A DNA stretch of 5,017 bases. Origin: an uncultured Clostridia bacterium. Lineage in GTDB: Bacteria > Bacillota > Clostridia > Oscillospirales > Oscillospiraceae. Of the stretch, positions 1 to 4,865 are shown piece by piece (the first letter of the stretch is position 1; every line of letters begins with the position of its first letter). The stretch is from assembly GCA_945918815.1 (NCBI GenBank), contig CAMEIU010000156.1:1-5017 (forward strand), in the 5' to 3' direction. The notes under the pieces are model-generated. The model made no database searches and was not told where the DNA came from. It saw only the letters and a list, made by a program, of their open reading frames with translations. The position numbers were made by a program, and so were the translations under genes.

Positions 1-53
1 TGGCTCTATTTTGCACCGCTTCGCGGTGTTTACACAGAATTTGGGACAGACCC
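1..53. mobile_element. Probable terminus of an IS256-like insertion sequence, cut by the window edge
   Basis: Read on the minus strand from position 53 inward, the sequence starts GGGTCTGTCCC and continues AAATTCTGTGTAAA (53 to 29). A G-rich tip followed by a TTGTGTAAA-like core resembles the terminal inverted repeats of IS256-family (mutase-type DDE) elements as I remember them. Just inside it lies a perfect 6-bp hairpin, CACCGC-TTC-GCGGTG (14-28). No transposase coding sequence is visible because only about 50 bases lie in the window. The element would end about 20 bp past the stop codon of the coiled-coil gene. The family call rests on pattern memory alone, so it is tentative. Confidence 0.38.
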
Positions 54-73
54 GATGAACATATATTTACCTG

Positions 74-349
74 TTACTGTGCTTTCTTCAATTCTGCAAT
101 TTCCCGAGAATGTGCCCGGAGAACTTCTTTCAAAAGAATAACTTCTTCCTCCAGCGCTTCTAGTCTGGACTTCGGTGCCATCGTCTGTAACAGGGTCTGT
201 TGTCCTTCGATCAGCAATTGCAGCTGCTTATTTACGGTATTCTCCAGGATCACTTGTACATTATGCATTGTATCTTGCAACAACTCGTCCTGCATCCGGT
301 CCATTCTTTTTTCCAGTGCGTCGAACCGCTCCATGATTTCATTGTCCAT
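74..349 (-). CDS. Small coiled-coil protein, second gene of an RHH bicistron; function unknown
   Basis: This 91-residue protein is almost entirely predicted helix. Two heptad-rich stretches are visible: residues about 4-26 (EIMERFDALEKRMDRM and following) and about 62-89, which is rich in Leu, Glu and Lys. A less charged, Gln-rich middle (residues about 30-57) joins them. There is no signal peptide, membrane segment or catalytic motif, so it is probably a cytosolic oligomerising protein. The ATG start is supported by an AAGGGG ribosome site about 9 nt upstream on the minus strand. The start overlaps the end of the ribbon-helix-helix gene by 11 bp, which indicates translational coupling and a shared transcript. 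I do not recognise the family. Such a partner could modulate the DNA-binding protein or be an accessory protein of a mobile element; both are guesses. That it is a real gene is fairly secure. Confidence 0.72.
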   Translation of the reverse strand: MDNEIMERFDALEKRMDRMQDELLQDTMHNVQVILENTVNKQLQLLIEGQQTLLQTMAPKSRLEALEEEVILLKEVLRAHSREIAELKKAQ

Positions 350-536
350 CGGTTTTTACCCCTTCTTTCTCCATACGATCACGGACAGCCTCCAAGATAT
401 ACGCCTGTACACTCTGTCCGGCGTTGGCCGCAGCAGTTCGAATTATTTCCCCTTCTTCCTTTGCCGGACGCAACATAATAGCATCCCGCTTTTTCTGGTA
501 TTTCAAAACTGCTCGCTTTTCTGCTTCTGTACTCAA
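339..536 (-). CDS. Ribbon-helix-helix (Arc/MetJ-like) DNA-binding protein
   Basis: Taking the TTG at 534-536 as start gives 65 residues. The fold reads as a basic N-terminal arm (KYQKKRD, residues 12-18), a short beta strand (AIMLRP, 19-24), helix A (about 26-39), a turn (GQSV, 40-43) and helix B (about 43-57, AYILEAVRDRM). This is the Arc/CopG/MetJ layout, in which the strands of a dimer enter the major groove. The TTG is preferred over the GTG at 543-545 because GGAGG (545-549) lies 7 nt upstream of the TTG but overlaps the GTG. Family members are usually autoregulating repressors, antitoxins or plasmid/ICE regulators. Downstream is a coiled-coil gene overlapping by 11 bp, not a recognisable toxin. 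The upstream region holds two matching palindromes that are candidate operators. The fold call is confident; the regulatory role is inferred. Confidence 0.75.
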   Translation of the reverse strand: MSTEAEKRAVLKYQKKRDAIMLRPAKEEGEIIRTAAANAGQSVQAYILEAVRDRMEKEGVKTDGQ

Positions 537-555
537 GGCATACACCTCCGCGAAT

Positions 556-564
556 ATTATAGCA
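556..564 (-). promoter_or_regulatory. Extended -10 promoter of the RHH/coiled-coil bicistron
   Basis: The minus strand reads TGC-TATAAT, a perfect extended -10 element (TG at 563-564, hexamer at 556-561). No good -35 hexamer sits at 16-18 bp, as is common for extended -10 promoters. The predicted transcript would start near 549-550, leaving a leader of only about 13-15 nt that begins with the GGAGG ribosome site. A palindrome at 576-587 covers the -35 position and would block polymerase if occupied. Confidence 0.5.
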
Positions 565-578
565 TGAAGAAAGCATGA
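561..578. repeat. Direct repeat AGCATGA x2, 11-bp period
   Basis: AGCATGA occurs at 561-567 and again at 572-578, exactly 11 bp apart, so both copies face the same side of the helix. The first copy overlaps the extended -10 element of the RHH promoter, and the second runs into the palindrome at 576-587. Ribbon-helix-helix proteins often bind tandem half-sites spaced by about one helical turn, so this could be part of the operator. Chance occurrence cannot be excluded for a 7-bp repeat. Confidence 0.4.
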
Positions 579-587
579 GTGTACTCA
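576..587. promoter_or_regulatory. Candidate operator 1 (TGAGT-GT-ACTCA)
   Basis: This is an inverted repeat of TGAGT half-sites separated by 2 bp. It sits over the -35 position of the predicted promoter for the ribbon-helix-helix gene. The core GAGT-N2-ACTCA recurs at 643-653 in the same divergent intergenic region. Recurrence at both predicted promoters is the reason to treat it as a regulator site. Binding by the adjacent RHH protein is inferred. Confidence 0.5.
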
Positions 588-633
588 CAATCTTTAATAA
601 AATCCAACCCACATATTTGTGCAGTATTCCATC

Positions 634-662
634 TCGAAATACGAGTTAACTCATTTTATGAT
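634..662 (+). promoter_or_regulatory. Candidate promoter for the plus-strand gene pair
   Basis: TCGAAA (634-639, 4 of 6 matches to TTGACA) and TATGAT (657-662, 5 of 6 matches to TATAAT) are separated by exactly 17 bp. The predicted start near 669 leaves a leader of about 50 nt before the ATG at 721. The palindrome at 643-653 lies entirely in the spacer, a classic position for a repressor site. The -35 match is moderate, so the call is tentative. Confidence 0.4.
643..653. promoter_or_regulatory. Candidate operator 2 (GAGT-TA-ACTCA)
   Basis: GAGTTAACTC (643-652) is a perfect 10-bp palindrome, and the following A extends its match to the site at 576-587. The two sites share the half-site and the 2-bp spacing and differ only in the central dinucleotide. 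They start 66 bp apart, a little over six helical turns. This one lies between the predicted -35 and -10 elements of the plus-strand promoter. Confidence 0.5.
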
Positions 663-720
663 TAAGCCACAAACACCGAACAACCACACGACAGGCCACA
701 GGCCGGAATGGAACAACGAC

Positions 721-906
721 ATGATGACCAAAGAGAGATTTGAGAACACCGGAAGGAAAATGTCCTATGCGGAATATCTTGCCTGCGATTGTTCGCGGTG
801 CAGACGCGAAGGATGCCCCCACCGTGAAGCGCTCCGCCGCGTCCCCATCATCGATGGTGGCTTAGGCCTCTGCCCCAACCTCAAAGGCTTTGACAGCAGG
901 CATTAA
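721..906 (+). CDS. Small Cys-rich protein, possible metal-binding; function unknown
   Basis: From the ATG at 721 this encodes 61 residues. Its clearest feature is a dense cysteine cluster, C22-x-C24-x2-C27-x4-C32-x-H34, with another Cys at residue 51. This spacing would suit a small zinc-binding knuckle or an iron-sulfur site; neither is shown. No membrane segment or signal peptide is seen. The frame stays open upstream to a GTG at 619 and an ATG at 658. Those starts lack a ribosome site and would lie over the predicted promoter and operator, so 721 (or the adjacent ATG at 724) is preferred, with a weak GGAATGGA about 8 nt upstream. Another possible start is the Met at residue 14, preceded closely by GGAAGG. 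The end overlaps the next frame by 17 bp, which suggests coupling. I do not recognise the family. Confidence 0.5.
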   Translation: MMTKERFENTGRKMSYAEYLACDCSRCRREGCPHREALRRVPIIDGGLGLCPNLKGFDSRH

Positions 907-1279
907 CCCACCTGACGAGAGCCGGACGGCAACCGGCCGAAACGTCCTTCTGGGCGTCGTGGGAAGCCGCAAAAAACACCCCAGCCAATGCGCGAGCATG
1001 CAAATGCTCTATGACCGCGCCCAGGAATTGGCCGCTGCCCCCTGGCACCATGAAATACAGCTGATCCGGGAAAAGCGGTACTGCGAGAACAAGGTGTTCT
1101 ACTATCTCAAGCTCCTAAAGGTCTACGACGCCGCCGGAATCGAGCCCGAACCCCTGGAAAACCACAAATACTCCAGCGCCGACCGCCGCCAGGCAATCAA
1201 AGACTTTGAAGCCTACCAAAAGAGCCACCCCGGAATCATCTCGGTGAAGGACATAGAAAAAAGCAAGTGGGAGCGGTAA
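890..1279 (+). CDS. Hypothetical 129-residue basic protein
   Basis: The frame opens at a TTG (890-892) inside the end of the Cys-rich gene and runs to a TAA just before an intrinsic terminator. The protein is rich in charged and aromatic residues. A helical central region (about residues 36-80, including EIQLIREKRYCENKVFYYLK) is followed by a Pro-rich linker (EPEPLE, 85-90) and a basic C-terminal part ending KSKWER. No signal peptide, membrane helix or known catalytic motif is visible. The start is uncertain: AAAGG lies only 3 nt before the TTG, so initiation may depend on coupling. The ATG at 998 would give a shorter protein of 93 residues that keeps the helical core. The charged helical pattern vaguely recalls C-terminal parts of mobilisation proteins, which is too weak for a call. 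Family unknown. Confidence 0.5.
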   Translation: MTAGINPPDESRTATGRNVLLGVVGSRKKHPSQCASMQMLYDRAQELAAAPWHHEIQLIREKRYCENKVFYYLKLLKVYDAAGIEPEPLENHKYSSADRRQAIKDFEAYQKSHPGIISVKDIEKSKWER

Positions 1280-1287
1280 AGCAAAAG

Positions 1288-1318
1288 CCACCGGAAAGTT
1301 CAAAATTCCGGTGGTTTT
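1288..1318 (+). terminator. Intrinsic terminator of the plus-strand gene pair
   Basis: A perfect 9-bp stem, CCACCGGAA (1288-1296) with TTCCGGTGG (1306-1314), and a 9-nt loop is followed by TTTT (1315-1318). It starts 8 nt after the TAA of the 129-residue frame, so it supports that frame being the end of a real transcription unit. The T-run is short. AAAA upstream (1283-1286) makes weak bidirectional action possible. Confidence 0.7.
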
Positions 1319-1320
1319 CC

Positions 1321-1364
1321 ATTGCCATTTTCATTGCCATTCTCGCTTTCAGATTGCCGTTTTT
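1321..1364. repeat. Three degenerate ATTGCC-type repeats (12-bp unit)
   Basis: ATTGCCATTTTC (1321-1332) and ATTGCCATTCTC (1333-1344) are adjacent near-identical 12-mers. After an 8-bp gap a third copy, ATTGCCGTTTTT, follows at 1353-1364. A second small repeat, ATCTTCAAA, occurs at 1365-1373 and 1385-1393. Together with the AT-rich sequence to about 1456 this makes a gene-free stretch in which I see no coding potential. It could be a degenerate coding tail or remnants of an integration boundary. Confidence 0.45.
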
Positions 1365-1456
1365 ATCTTCAAATTTGATGCCAAATCTTCAAAAACATAA
1401 GATTGCAAAAGCGGGATATTTAGAATAATTTAGCTTAAAGTCTTCAATTCTAAATC

Positions 1457-1497
1457 AAAAAAAGAAAAATCCGCAAGTTTTTAACCTTGCGGATTTT
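1457..1497 (-). terminator. Intrinsic terminator of the tRNA-Ser gene
   Basis: A perfect 12-bp stem (1466-1477 with 1486-1497, core ATCCGCAAG/CTTGCGGAT) has an 8-nt loop. On the minus strand it is followed by a long T-rich tract, given by the A-run at about 1457-1465. It begins about 10 nt beyond the encoded CCA of the tRNA. The T-tract orientation assigns it to the minus strand. Confidence 0.85.
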
Positions 1498-1506
1498 ATC
1501 TTTACT

Positions 1507-1598
1507 TGGCGGAGTGGGCGGGATTCGAACCCGCGTGCCGCTCATCACGGCAACACGATTTCCAGTCGTGCTCGTTATGACCTCTTCGATACCACTCC
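1507..1598 (-). tRNA. tRNA-Ser (anticodon GGA)
   Basis: The minus strand folds as a class II tRNA. The acceptor stem GGAGTGG (1598-1592) pairs with CCACTCC (1517-1511), followed by discriminator G (1510) and an encoded CCA (1509-1507). The anticodon stem CACGA/TCGTG encloses the loop CTGGAAA, which gives anticodon GGA and reads UCC and UCU serine codons. A long variable arm (TGCCG/CGGCA stem) is the hallmark of tRNA-Ser, and the T-arm carries GGTTCGAATCC. A D-arm with a short TCG/CGA stem is present. All parts are intact, so the gene should be functional. It has its own promoter and terminator. tRNA-Ser genes are frequent integration targets, and the accessory-looking genes lie on its 3' side. 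Confidence 0.96.
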
Positions 1599-1606
1599 AT
1601 GAGGCC

Positions 1607-1622
1607 GCTGTCTTCAAACAGC
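1607..1622 (-). other. 5'-leader hairpin of the pre-tRNA-Ser
   Basis: GCTGT (1607-1611) and ACAGC (1618-1622) form a 5-bp hairpin with a 6-nt loop, at or just downstream of the predicted start of the tRNA transcript. It lies about 8 nt from the mature 5' end, so it would sit in the leader removed by RNase P. Its significance is unknown. Confidence 0.4.
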
Positions 1623-1628
1623 TTGATT

Positions 1629-1657
1629 ATATTACATGATAATCGGCCGTTTGTCAA
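1629..1657 (-). promoter_or_regulatory. Sigma-A type promoter of tRNA-Ser
   Basis: The minus strand has a perfect -35 TTGACA (1657-1652), a 17-bp spacer and a -10 TAATAT (1634-1629). Transcription would begin near 1622, about 24 nt before the mature tRNA 5' end. Spacing and hexamers are near consensus, as expected for a stable RNA gene. This makes the tRNA independent of the cell-wall operon upstream on the same strand. Confidence 0.85.
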
Positions 1658-1722
1658 GTCCTGGCGAAAAGTTTTTCTTCTGAATTTCTAAGATTGCGCC
1701 GTACCCTCGCGCATCTGCCATG

Positions 1723-1746
1723 GGGGCGGCCACATGGGGCCGCCCC
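1723..1746. repeat. GC-rich palindromic (REP-like) hairpin downstream of the PBP gene
   Basis: GGGGCGGCC (1723-1731) pairs perfectly with GGCCGCCCC (1738-1746) across a 6-nt loop. It lies about 25 bp past the stop codon of the transpeptidase gene. No T-run follows on the minus strand, so it is not a standard intrinsic terminator. It may protect the 3' end of the mRNA or be a copy of a dispersed intergenic palindrome. GC-rich repeats of the GTAGGGGCGGC type are, to my recollection, common between genes in this bacterial group. Confidence 0.6.
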
Positions 1747-1770
1747 TACTGCAGAAGCACAAGGTCGTTT

Positions 1771-3147
1771 TCATCCTTCATTCTGCATGGCGGCGACGCA
1801 GGCGTTCAGGACCTGTCCGGCGATGGGGGCGCAGGTGGCGCTGCCGGAGCCGCCGTTTTCCACGATGACAATAAAGGCCAGAGGATAATTCTCATCCTGG
1901 ATGAAGCCGGCAAAGGTGGCGTTGGGCGTGGTGCCGGGGCCCAGCTCCGCCGTGCCGGATTTGGCGCAGACCTTGAGATCCGGGAACTGGCCCGCACCGT
2001 ACATGTTTACCACGTTGTAGCGCATCATATCGGCCAATTGGCTGGCTGCCGCAGCGTCCATCAGAGTCTCCGTATAGGCCGTCCTGGCGGTGTAACGGTC
2101 CGTCAGGCCGCCCTCCACCCGGGCCATCAGGTGCGGAATCGCCGCCTGGCCGCCATTGGCAATGGCCCCCATGAGGACCATATACTGGCAGGGATTGACC
2201 AGGTCCGTATACTGGCCGATGCCGGACCAGGCGATTTCGCTGTCCGCCGCGCCCTCCAGATCGAAGGAACCCGCGGCGGTGGTGACGCCGTCAAATTTCA
2301 GGCTCTCCGTAACGCCCAGCTGTTCGGCGTAGGCCGTCATGGTCTCCGGCCCCAGCTCCACGGCCAGCTGGCCGAAGGCCACGTTGCAGGAGTGGGCCAG
2401 AGCCTCCTGAAAAGTCAGGGTGCCGTGGACGCCGTTGCAGATGATGGTGTCGCCGCCAATCTCCCAGGTTCCGCTGCATGTGAAGGTCCGCTGGGTGATG
2501 TCCGGGATATTTTCCAGGGCCGCGATGGAGGTCACCAGCTTGAAGATGGAGCCGGGTACGTAGGAGGTCTGGAAAAAGCGGTTGAGATACACGCCGTCAT
2601 AGGCCCCGGTGGCGTCGTTCTCCACGTCGGGCATATTGTCCGGATCATAGGTGGGCGACGTGACGGCGCAGAGAATCTCGCCGGTCTTGTAATTGTACAC
2701 ACCGATGGTTCCCTTGCGCCCTGCAAGGGCCGCCTGGGCCGTTTTCTGGACCTGGGCAGAGATGGTTAGGACCGCCGTGTTGGAGGCGTCCGTCAGGCTG
2801 TAGAGGCCGTTGACCTTGCTGAAGCCCACCAGCTCGTCGGCATACTCGTTGAGGACCGGAGAAGAGATGTAGCCGAAGCGGTCACCCAGCAGATGCATGG
2901 TGGCGGACCGGAGGGCGGCGTCCTCGGAATAGGACCGGCCGTCGGTGCTGTCCAGCAGCAGGGTCCCGCTCCGGTCGGTGACGCGGCCGGAGGACAGGTT
3001 GTTGCCCGTGTAGACGTGGGGGCTTCCGGAGAACACCACCCAGTCGTCGGACCGGAAGAAATAGTGGACGGTGAAGGCCAGAATGCCCAGCAGCAGCGCG
3101 GCCACCAGGACGATCAGGAACACCATACGGTGGGAAATTCGCTTCAT
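1771..3147 (-). CDS. Class B penicillin-binding protein (PbpA/FtsI-type peptidoglycan transpeptidase)
   Basis: This DD-transpeptidase crosslinks peptidoglycan stem peptides outside the membrane. Of its 458 residues, an N-terminal anchor helix (about 8-31) precedes a short linker domain containing the class B signature RVTDRSGTLLLDS (55-67). The transpeptidase domain fills about 140-455. Active-site motifs are intact: S200-I-F-K203 (nucleophile Ser200), S253-C-N255 and K396-S-G398-T. A GIGQYTDLVNPCQYM segment (309-323) matches the family's usual GQG..TP.QMA region. There is no PASTA repeat or glycosyltransferase domain. The length suits PbpA-like proteins (about 490 residues) better than large FtsI or PBP2. 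The ATG overlaps the stop of the SEDS gene by 4 bp (ATGA), with GGAGG just upstream. It therefore almost certainly works with that glycan polymerase. Whether it serves division, elongation or sporulation cannot be told from this window. Confidence 0.93.
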   Translation of the reverse strand: MKRISHRMVFLIVLVAALLLGILAFTVHYFFRSDDWVVFSGSPHVYTGNNLSSGRVTDRSGTLLLDSTDGRSYSEDAALRSATMHLLGDRFGYISSPVLNEYADELVGFSKVNGLYSLTDASNTAVLTISAQVQKTAQAALAGRKGTIGVYNYKTGEILCAVTSPTYDPDNMPDVENDATGAYDGVYLNRFFQTSYVPGSIFKLVTSIAALENIPDITQRTFTCSGTWEIGGDTIICNGVHGTLTFQEALAHSCNVAFGQLAVELGPETMTAYAEQLGVTESLKFDGVTTAAGSFDLEGAADSEIAWSGIGQYTDLVNPCQYMVLMGAIANGGQAAIPHLMARVEGGLTDRYTARTAYTETLMDAAAASQLADMMRYNVVNMYGAGQFPDLKVCAKSGTAELGPGTTPNATFAGFIQDENYPLAFIVIVENGGSGSATCAPIAGQVLNACVAAMQNEG

Positions 3148-4865
3148 CGCTCCTCCATCTCCTTTCTGGGCGGCAGCTTCACGGCCACGCTGGCGTTCTG
3201 CCGGGTGTCAGCGCCCTTGATGAAGGCCAGAAGCCCCCAGCAGGCGATCATGCTGGAGCCGCCGTTGGAGACAAAGGGGAAGGTCACGCCGGTCAGAGGC
3301 AGCAGGTCCACGGTGCCGAAGACGTTGAGCATGGTCTGAATCAGCAGGATGGCCGCGGCGGCGCAGGCGCTGATGGTATAGAAGCTGCTGCGGCCCACGG
3401 AGGCGGACCGGGCCACAAAGGCCGCGAGACACACCACCGCCAGGACCATGAGAATGGCCATAATGAGGCCCCATTCCTCAGACACAAAGGCGAAGACCAG
3501 GTCCGTGTCGGAGGCGGCCACATATTTGAGCCAGCCCTCCCCGATGCCCAGGCCGAACAGACCGCCGGAGGCGATGCACATCATGGCCCGGGTCTGCTGG
3601 TAGCCGGTGGTCAGGGCATTCTCCCACACATGGCCCCAGGCGGAGAAGCGGTTTAAAATATAGGGCTTGAACCGCAGGGCCAGAACGCCGCCGAATCCGG
3701 TGGCGGTGACAATCAGGGCGATGGTGGCGAAGCTGCCGGAGCGCATATAGGCGATGACCAGGAAGGCCACGAAGAAAATCAAAGCCGTCCCGAAGTCGCT
3801 CATGAGCACCAGACAGCCGCAGATCAGAGCCGAATAGGCGATAAACAGGAACATGTTCCGCTTGGTCATGATCCGCTGGAGGGTGGACGCGCCGACGAAG
3901 ATGAAGCACAGCTTCACCAGCTCCGACGGCTGGAAGGAGATGCCGCCGATGTAGATCCAGTTCCGCGCGCCGTACTGCTCCACGCCGAACAGCAGGTTGA
4001 TAGCCAGCAGGGCCAGGCCCCCTGCGGCGGCCACATAGCGGAGCTTCTTGGCCCGCTCCAGGTCCCGCAGGGCCCAGCAGATGATCAGGAACACCATCAG
4101 GCCTGCCGCGATACAGACCAGCTGCTTGCGAAGCTCCGAAGGATCGTCGGAGGCGATGACTGCCAGATCCAGAGTGGTCAGGAAAAAGGCGATGCTCTCC
4201 ACCTCAAAGCCGGTCCGGCGCAGAATGCGCATGAACAGAAAAAAGGCCCACTGGATGCCGGTCAGAATGAGAAACGCCGAGCCGATGGGCAGCGGTTCCT
4301 CCGCCCGGAGCATCAATTGAAAGGCCGTCAGGATTTGAAAAACTGTCAGGAAGAACAGCGTGACGCCGGGGCGGATTTCATCTCCGGCCCGGGTGCGGAC
4401 GGAGGCCTGGATGACCTCCTGTTCCTTGGTGATGGGCACCAGTTGGAATTCCACGCCGCCCAGGGCGATGCGGTCGCCAAAGTCCACAGCGGCCATGGAG
4501 GTACTCTCGCCGTTGACCTGAATGCCGCCCTTGGAACCCACATCGGAGATGGTCCAGCTACCGTCGTCATAGCGGGTGAGAACCGCGTGGGTCCGGGAAA
4601 TGGTTGGATAGTCCAGCACCACGTCGCAGGTTTTGGCGCGGCCCAGCAGGGTCTCCCAGTGGGTCACCGCCAGGCGTGCGCCCCCCGGCCCGGACAGCCA
4701 GGCCCAGACCTCCGGCTCCTTCTGAAACAGGAGCAGGGACCGGGCGCAGCGGCCCAGGATCAAAAGGGCCAGCAGCGGGAACAGATACCGGAGCGCCGCG
4801 CCGGTCAGATCCGCCAGGCCCGCCGATTGGGCCAGGGCGGAAAGGGATTCGAAAAATTGACTCAT
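3144..4865 (-). CDS. FHA-domain SEDS peptidoglycan glycosyltransferase (FtsW/RodA/SpoVE family)
   Basis: SEDS proteins polymerise lipid II into glycan strands in the membrane. Of 573 residues, a first hydrophobic helix (about 25-47) is followed by a cytoplasmic FHA domain (about 65-145): G75-R76, S90-R91-x-H93, V117-N118-G119. A polytopic SEDS domain (about 167-550) follows. Its hallmarks are GARNWI with FQPSELVKL (299-319), SDFGTAL with putative catalytic Asp357, the GYQQTRAM to GEGW stretch (421-445), DLVFAFVSEEWG (455-466) and FPFVSNGGSS (529-538). FHA domains read phosphothreonine, so activity may answer to a Ser/Thr kinase. In the motif usually written STNGT the Asn is Gly here (S111-K-G113-G). 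AAGGAG (4871-4876) supports the ATG. The start overlaps the upstream gene by ATGA, and the stop overlaps the transpeptidase start. Fused FHA-SEDS proteins are known in Clostridia; Actinobacteria encode the FHA protein and RodA separately. Confidence 0.95.
   Translation of the reverse strand: MSQFFESLSALAQSAGLADLTGAALRYLFPLLALLILGRCARSLLLFQKEPEVWAWLSGPGGARLAVTHWETLLGRAKTCDVVLDYPTISRTHAVLTRYDDGSWTISDVGSKGGIQVNGESTSMAAVDFGDRIALGGVEFQLVPITKEQEVIQASVRTRAGDEIRPGVTLFFLTVFQILTAFQLMLRAEEPLPIGSAFLILTGIQWAFFLFMRILRRTGFEVESIAFFLTTLDLAVIASDDPSELRKQLVCIAAGLMVFLIICWALRDLERAKKLRYVAAAGGLALLAINLLFGVEQYGARNWIYIGGISFQPSELVKLCFIFVGASTLQRIMTKRNMFLFIAYSALICGCLVLMSDFGTALIFFVAFLVIAYMRSGSFATIALIVTATGFGGVLALRFKPYILNRFSAWGHVWENALTTGYQQTRAMMCIASGGLFGLGIGEGWLKYVAASDTDLVFAFVSEEWGLIMAILMVLAVVCLAAFVARSASVGRSSFYTISACAAAAILLIQTMLNVFGTVDLLPLTGVTFPFVSNGGSSMIACWGLLAFIKGADTRQNASVAVKLPPRKEMEER

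Noticed and set aside
74..536. Toxin-antitoxin pair (RHH antitoxin plus toxin)
   Set aside because: The second protein is a charged coiled coil with no RelE/ParE, MazF, PIN or HipA-like features, so calling it a toxin would be unsupported.
200..578. Plus-strand open frames opposite the RHH/coiled-coil genes
   Set aside because: The minus-strand frames have a ribosome site, overlap coupling and a recognisable RHH fold; the plus frames are Phe/Leu/Cys-rich shadows.
721..1279. A single frameshifted gene joining the Cys-rich and 129-residue frames
   Set aside because: No sequence feature such as a slippery run is obvious in the 17-bp overlap, and the two proteins differ in character. It cannot be excluded without homologues, but a coupled pair is simpler.
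1507..1520. att site: a second copy of the tRNA-Ser 3' end within the window
   Set aside because: Only a trivial TCGAACC match near 311 was seen. No repeat of useful length exists here.
1720..2769. Long plus-strand open frame (349 codons) opposite the PBP gene
   Set aside because: It is antisense to a gene with intact PBP motifs, has a Gly/Arg/His-rich composition typical of GC-rich shadows, and shows no recognisable domain.
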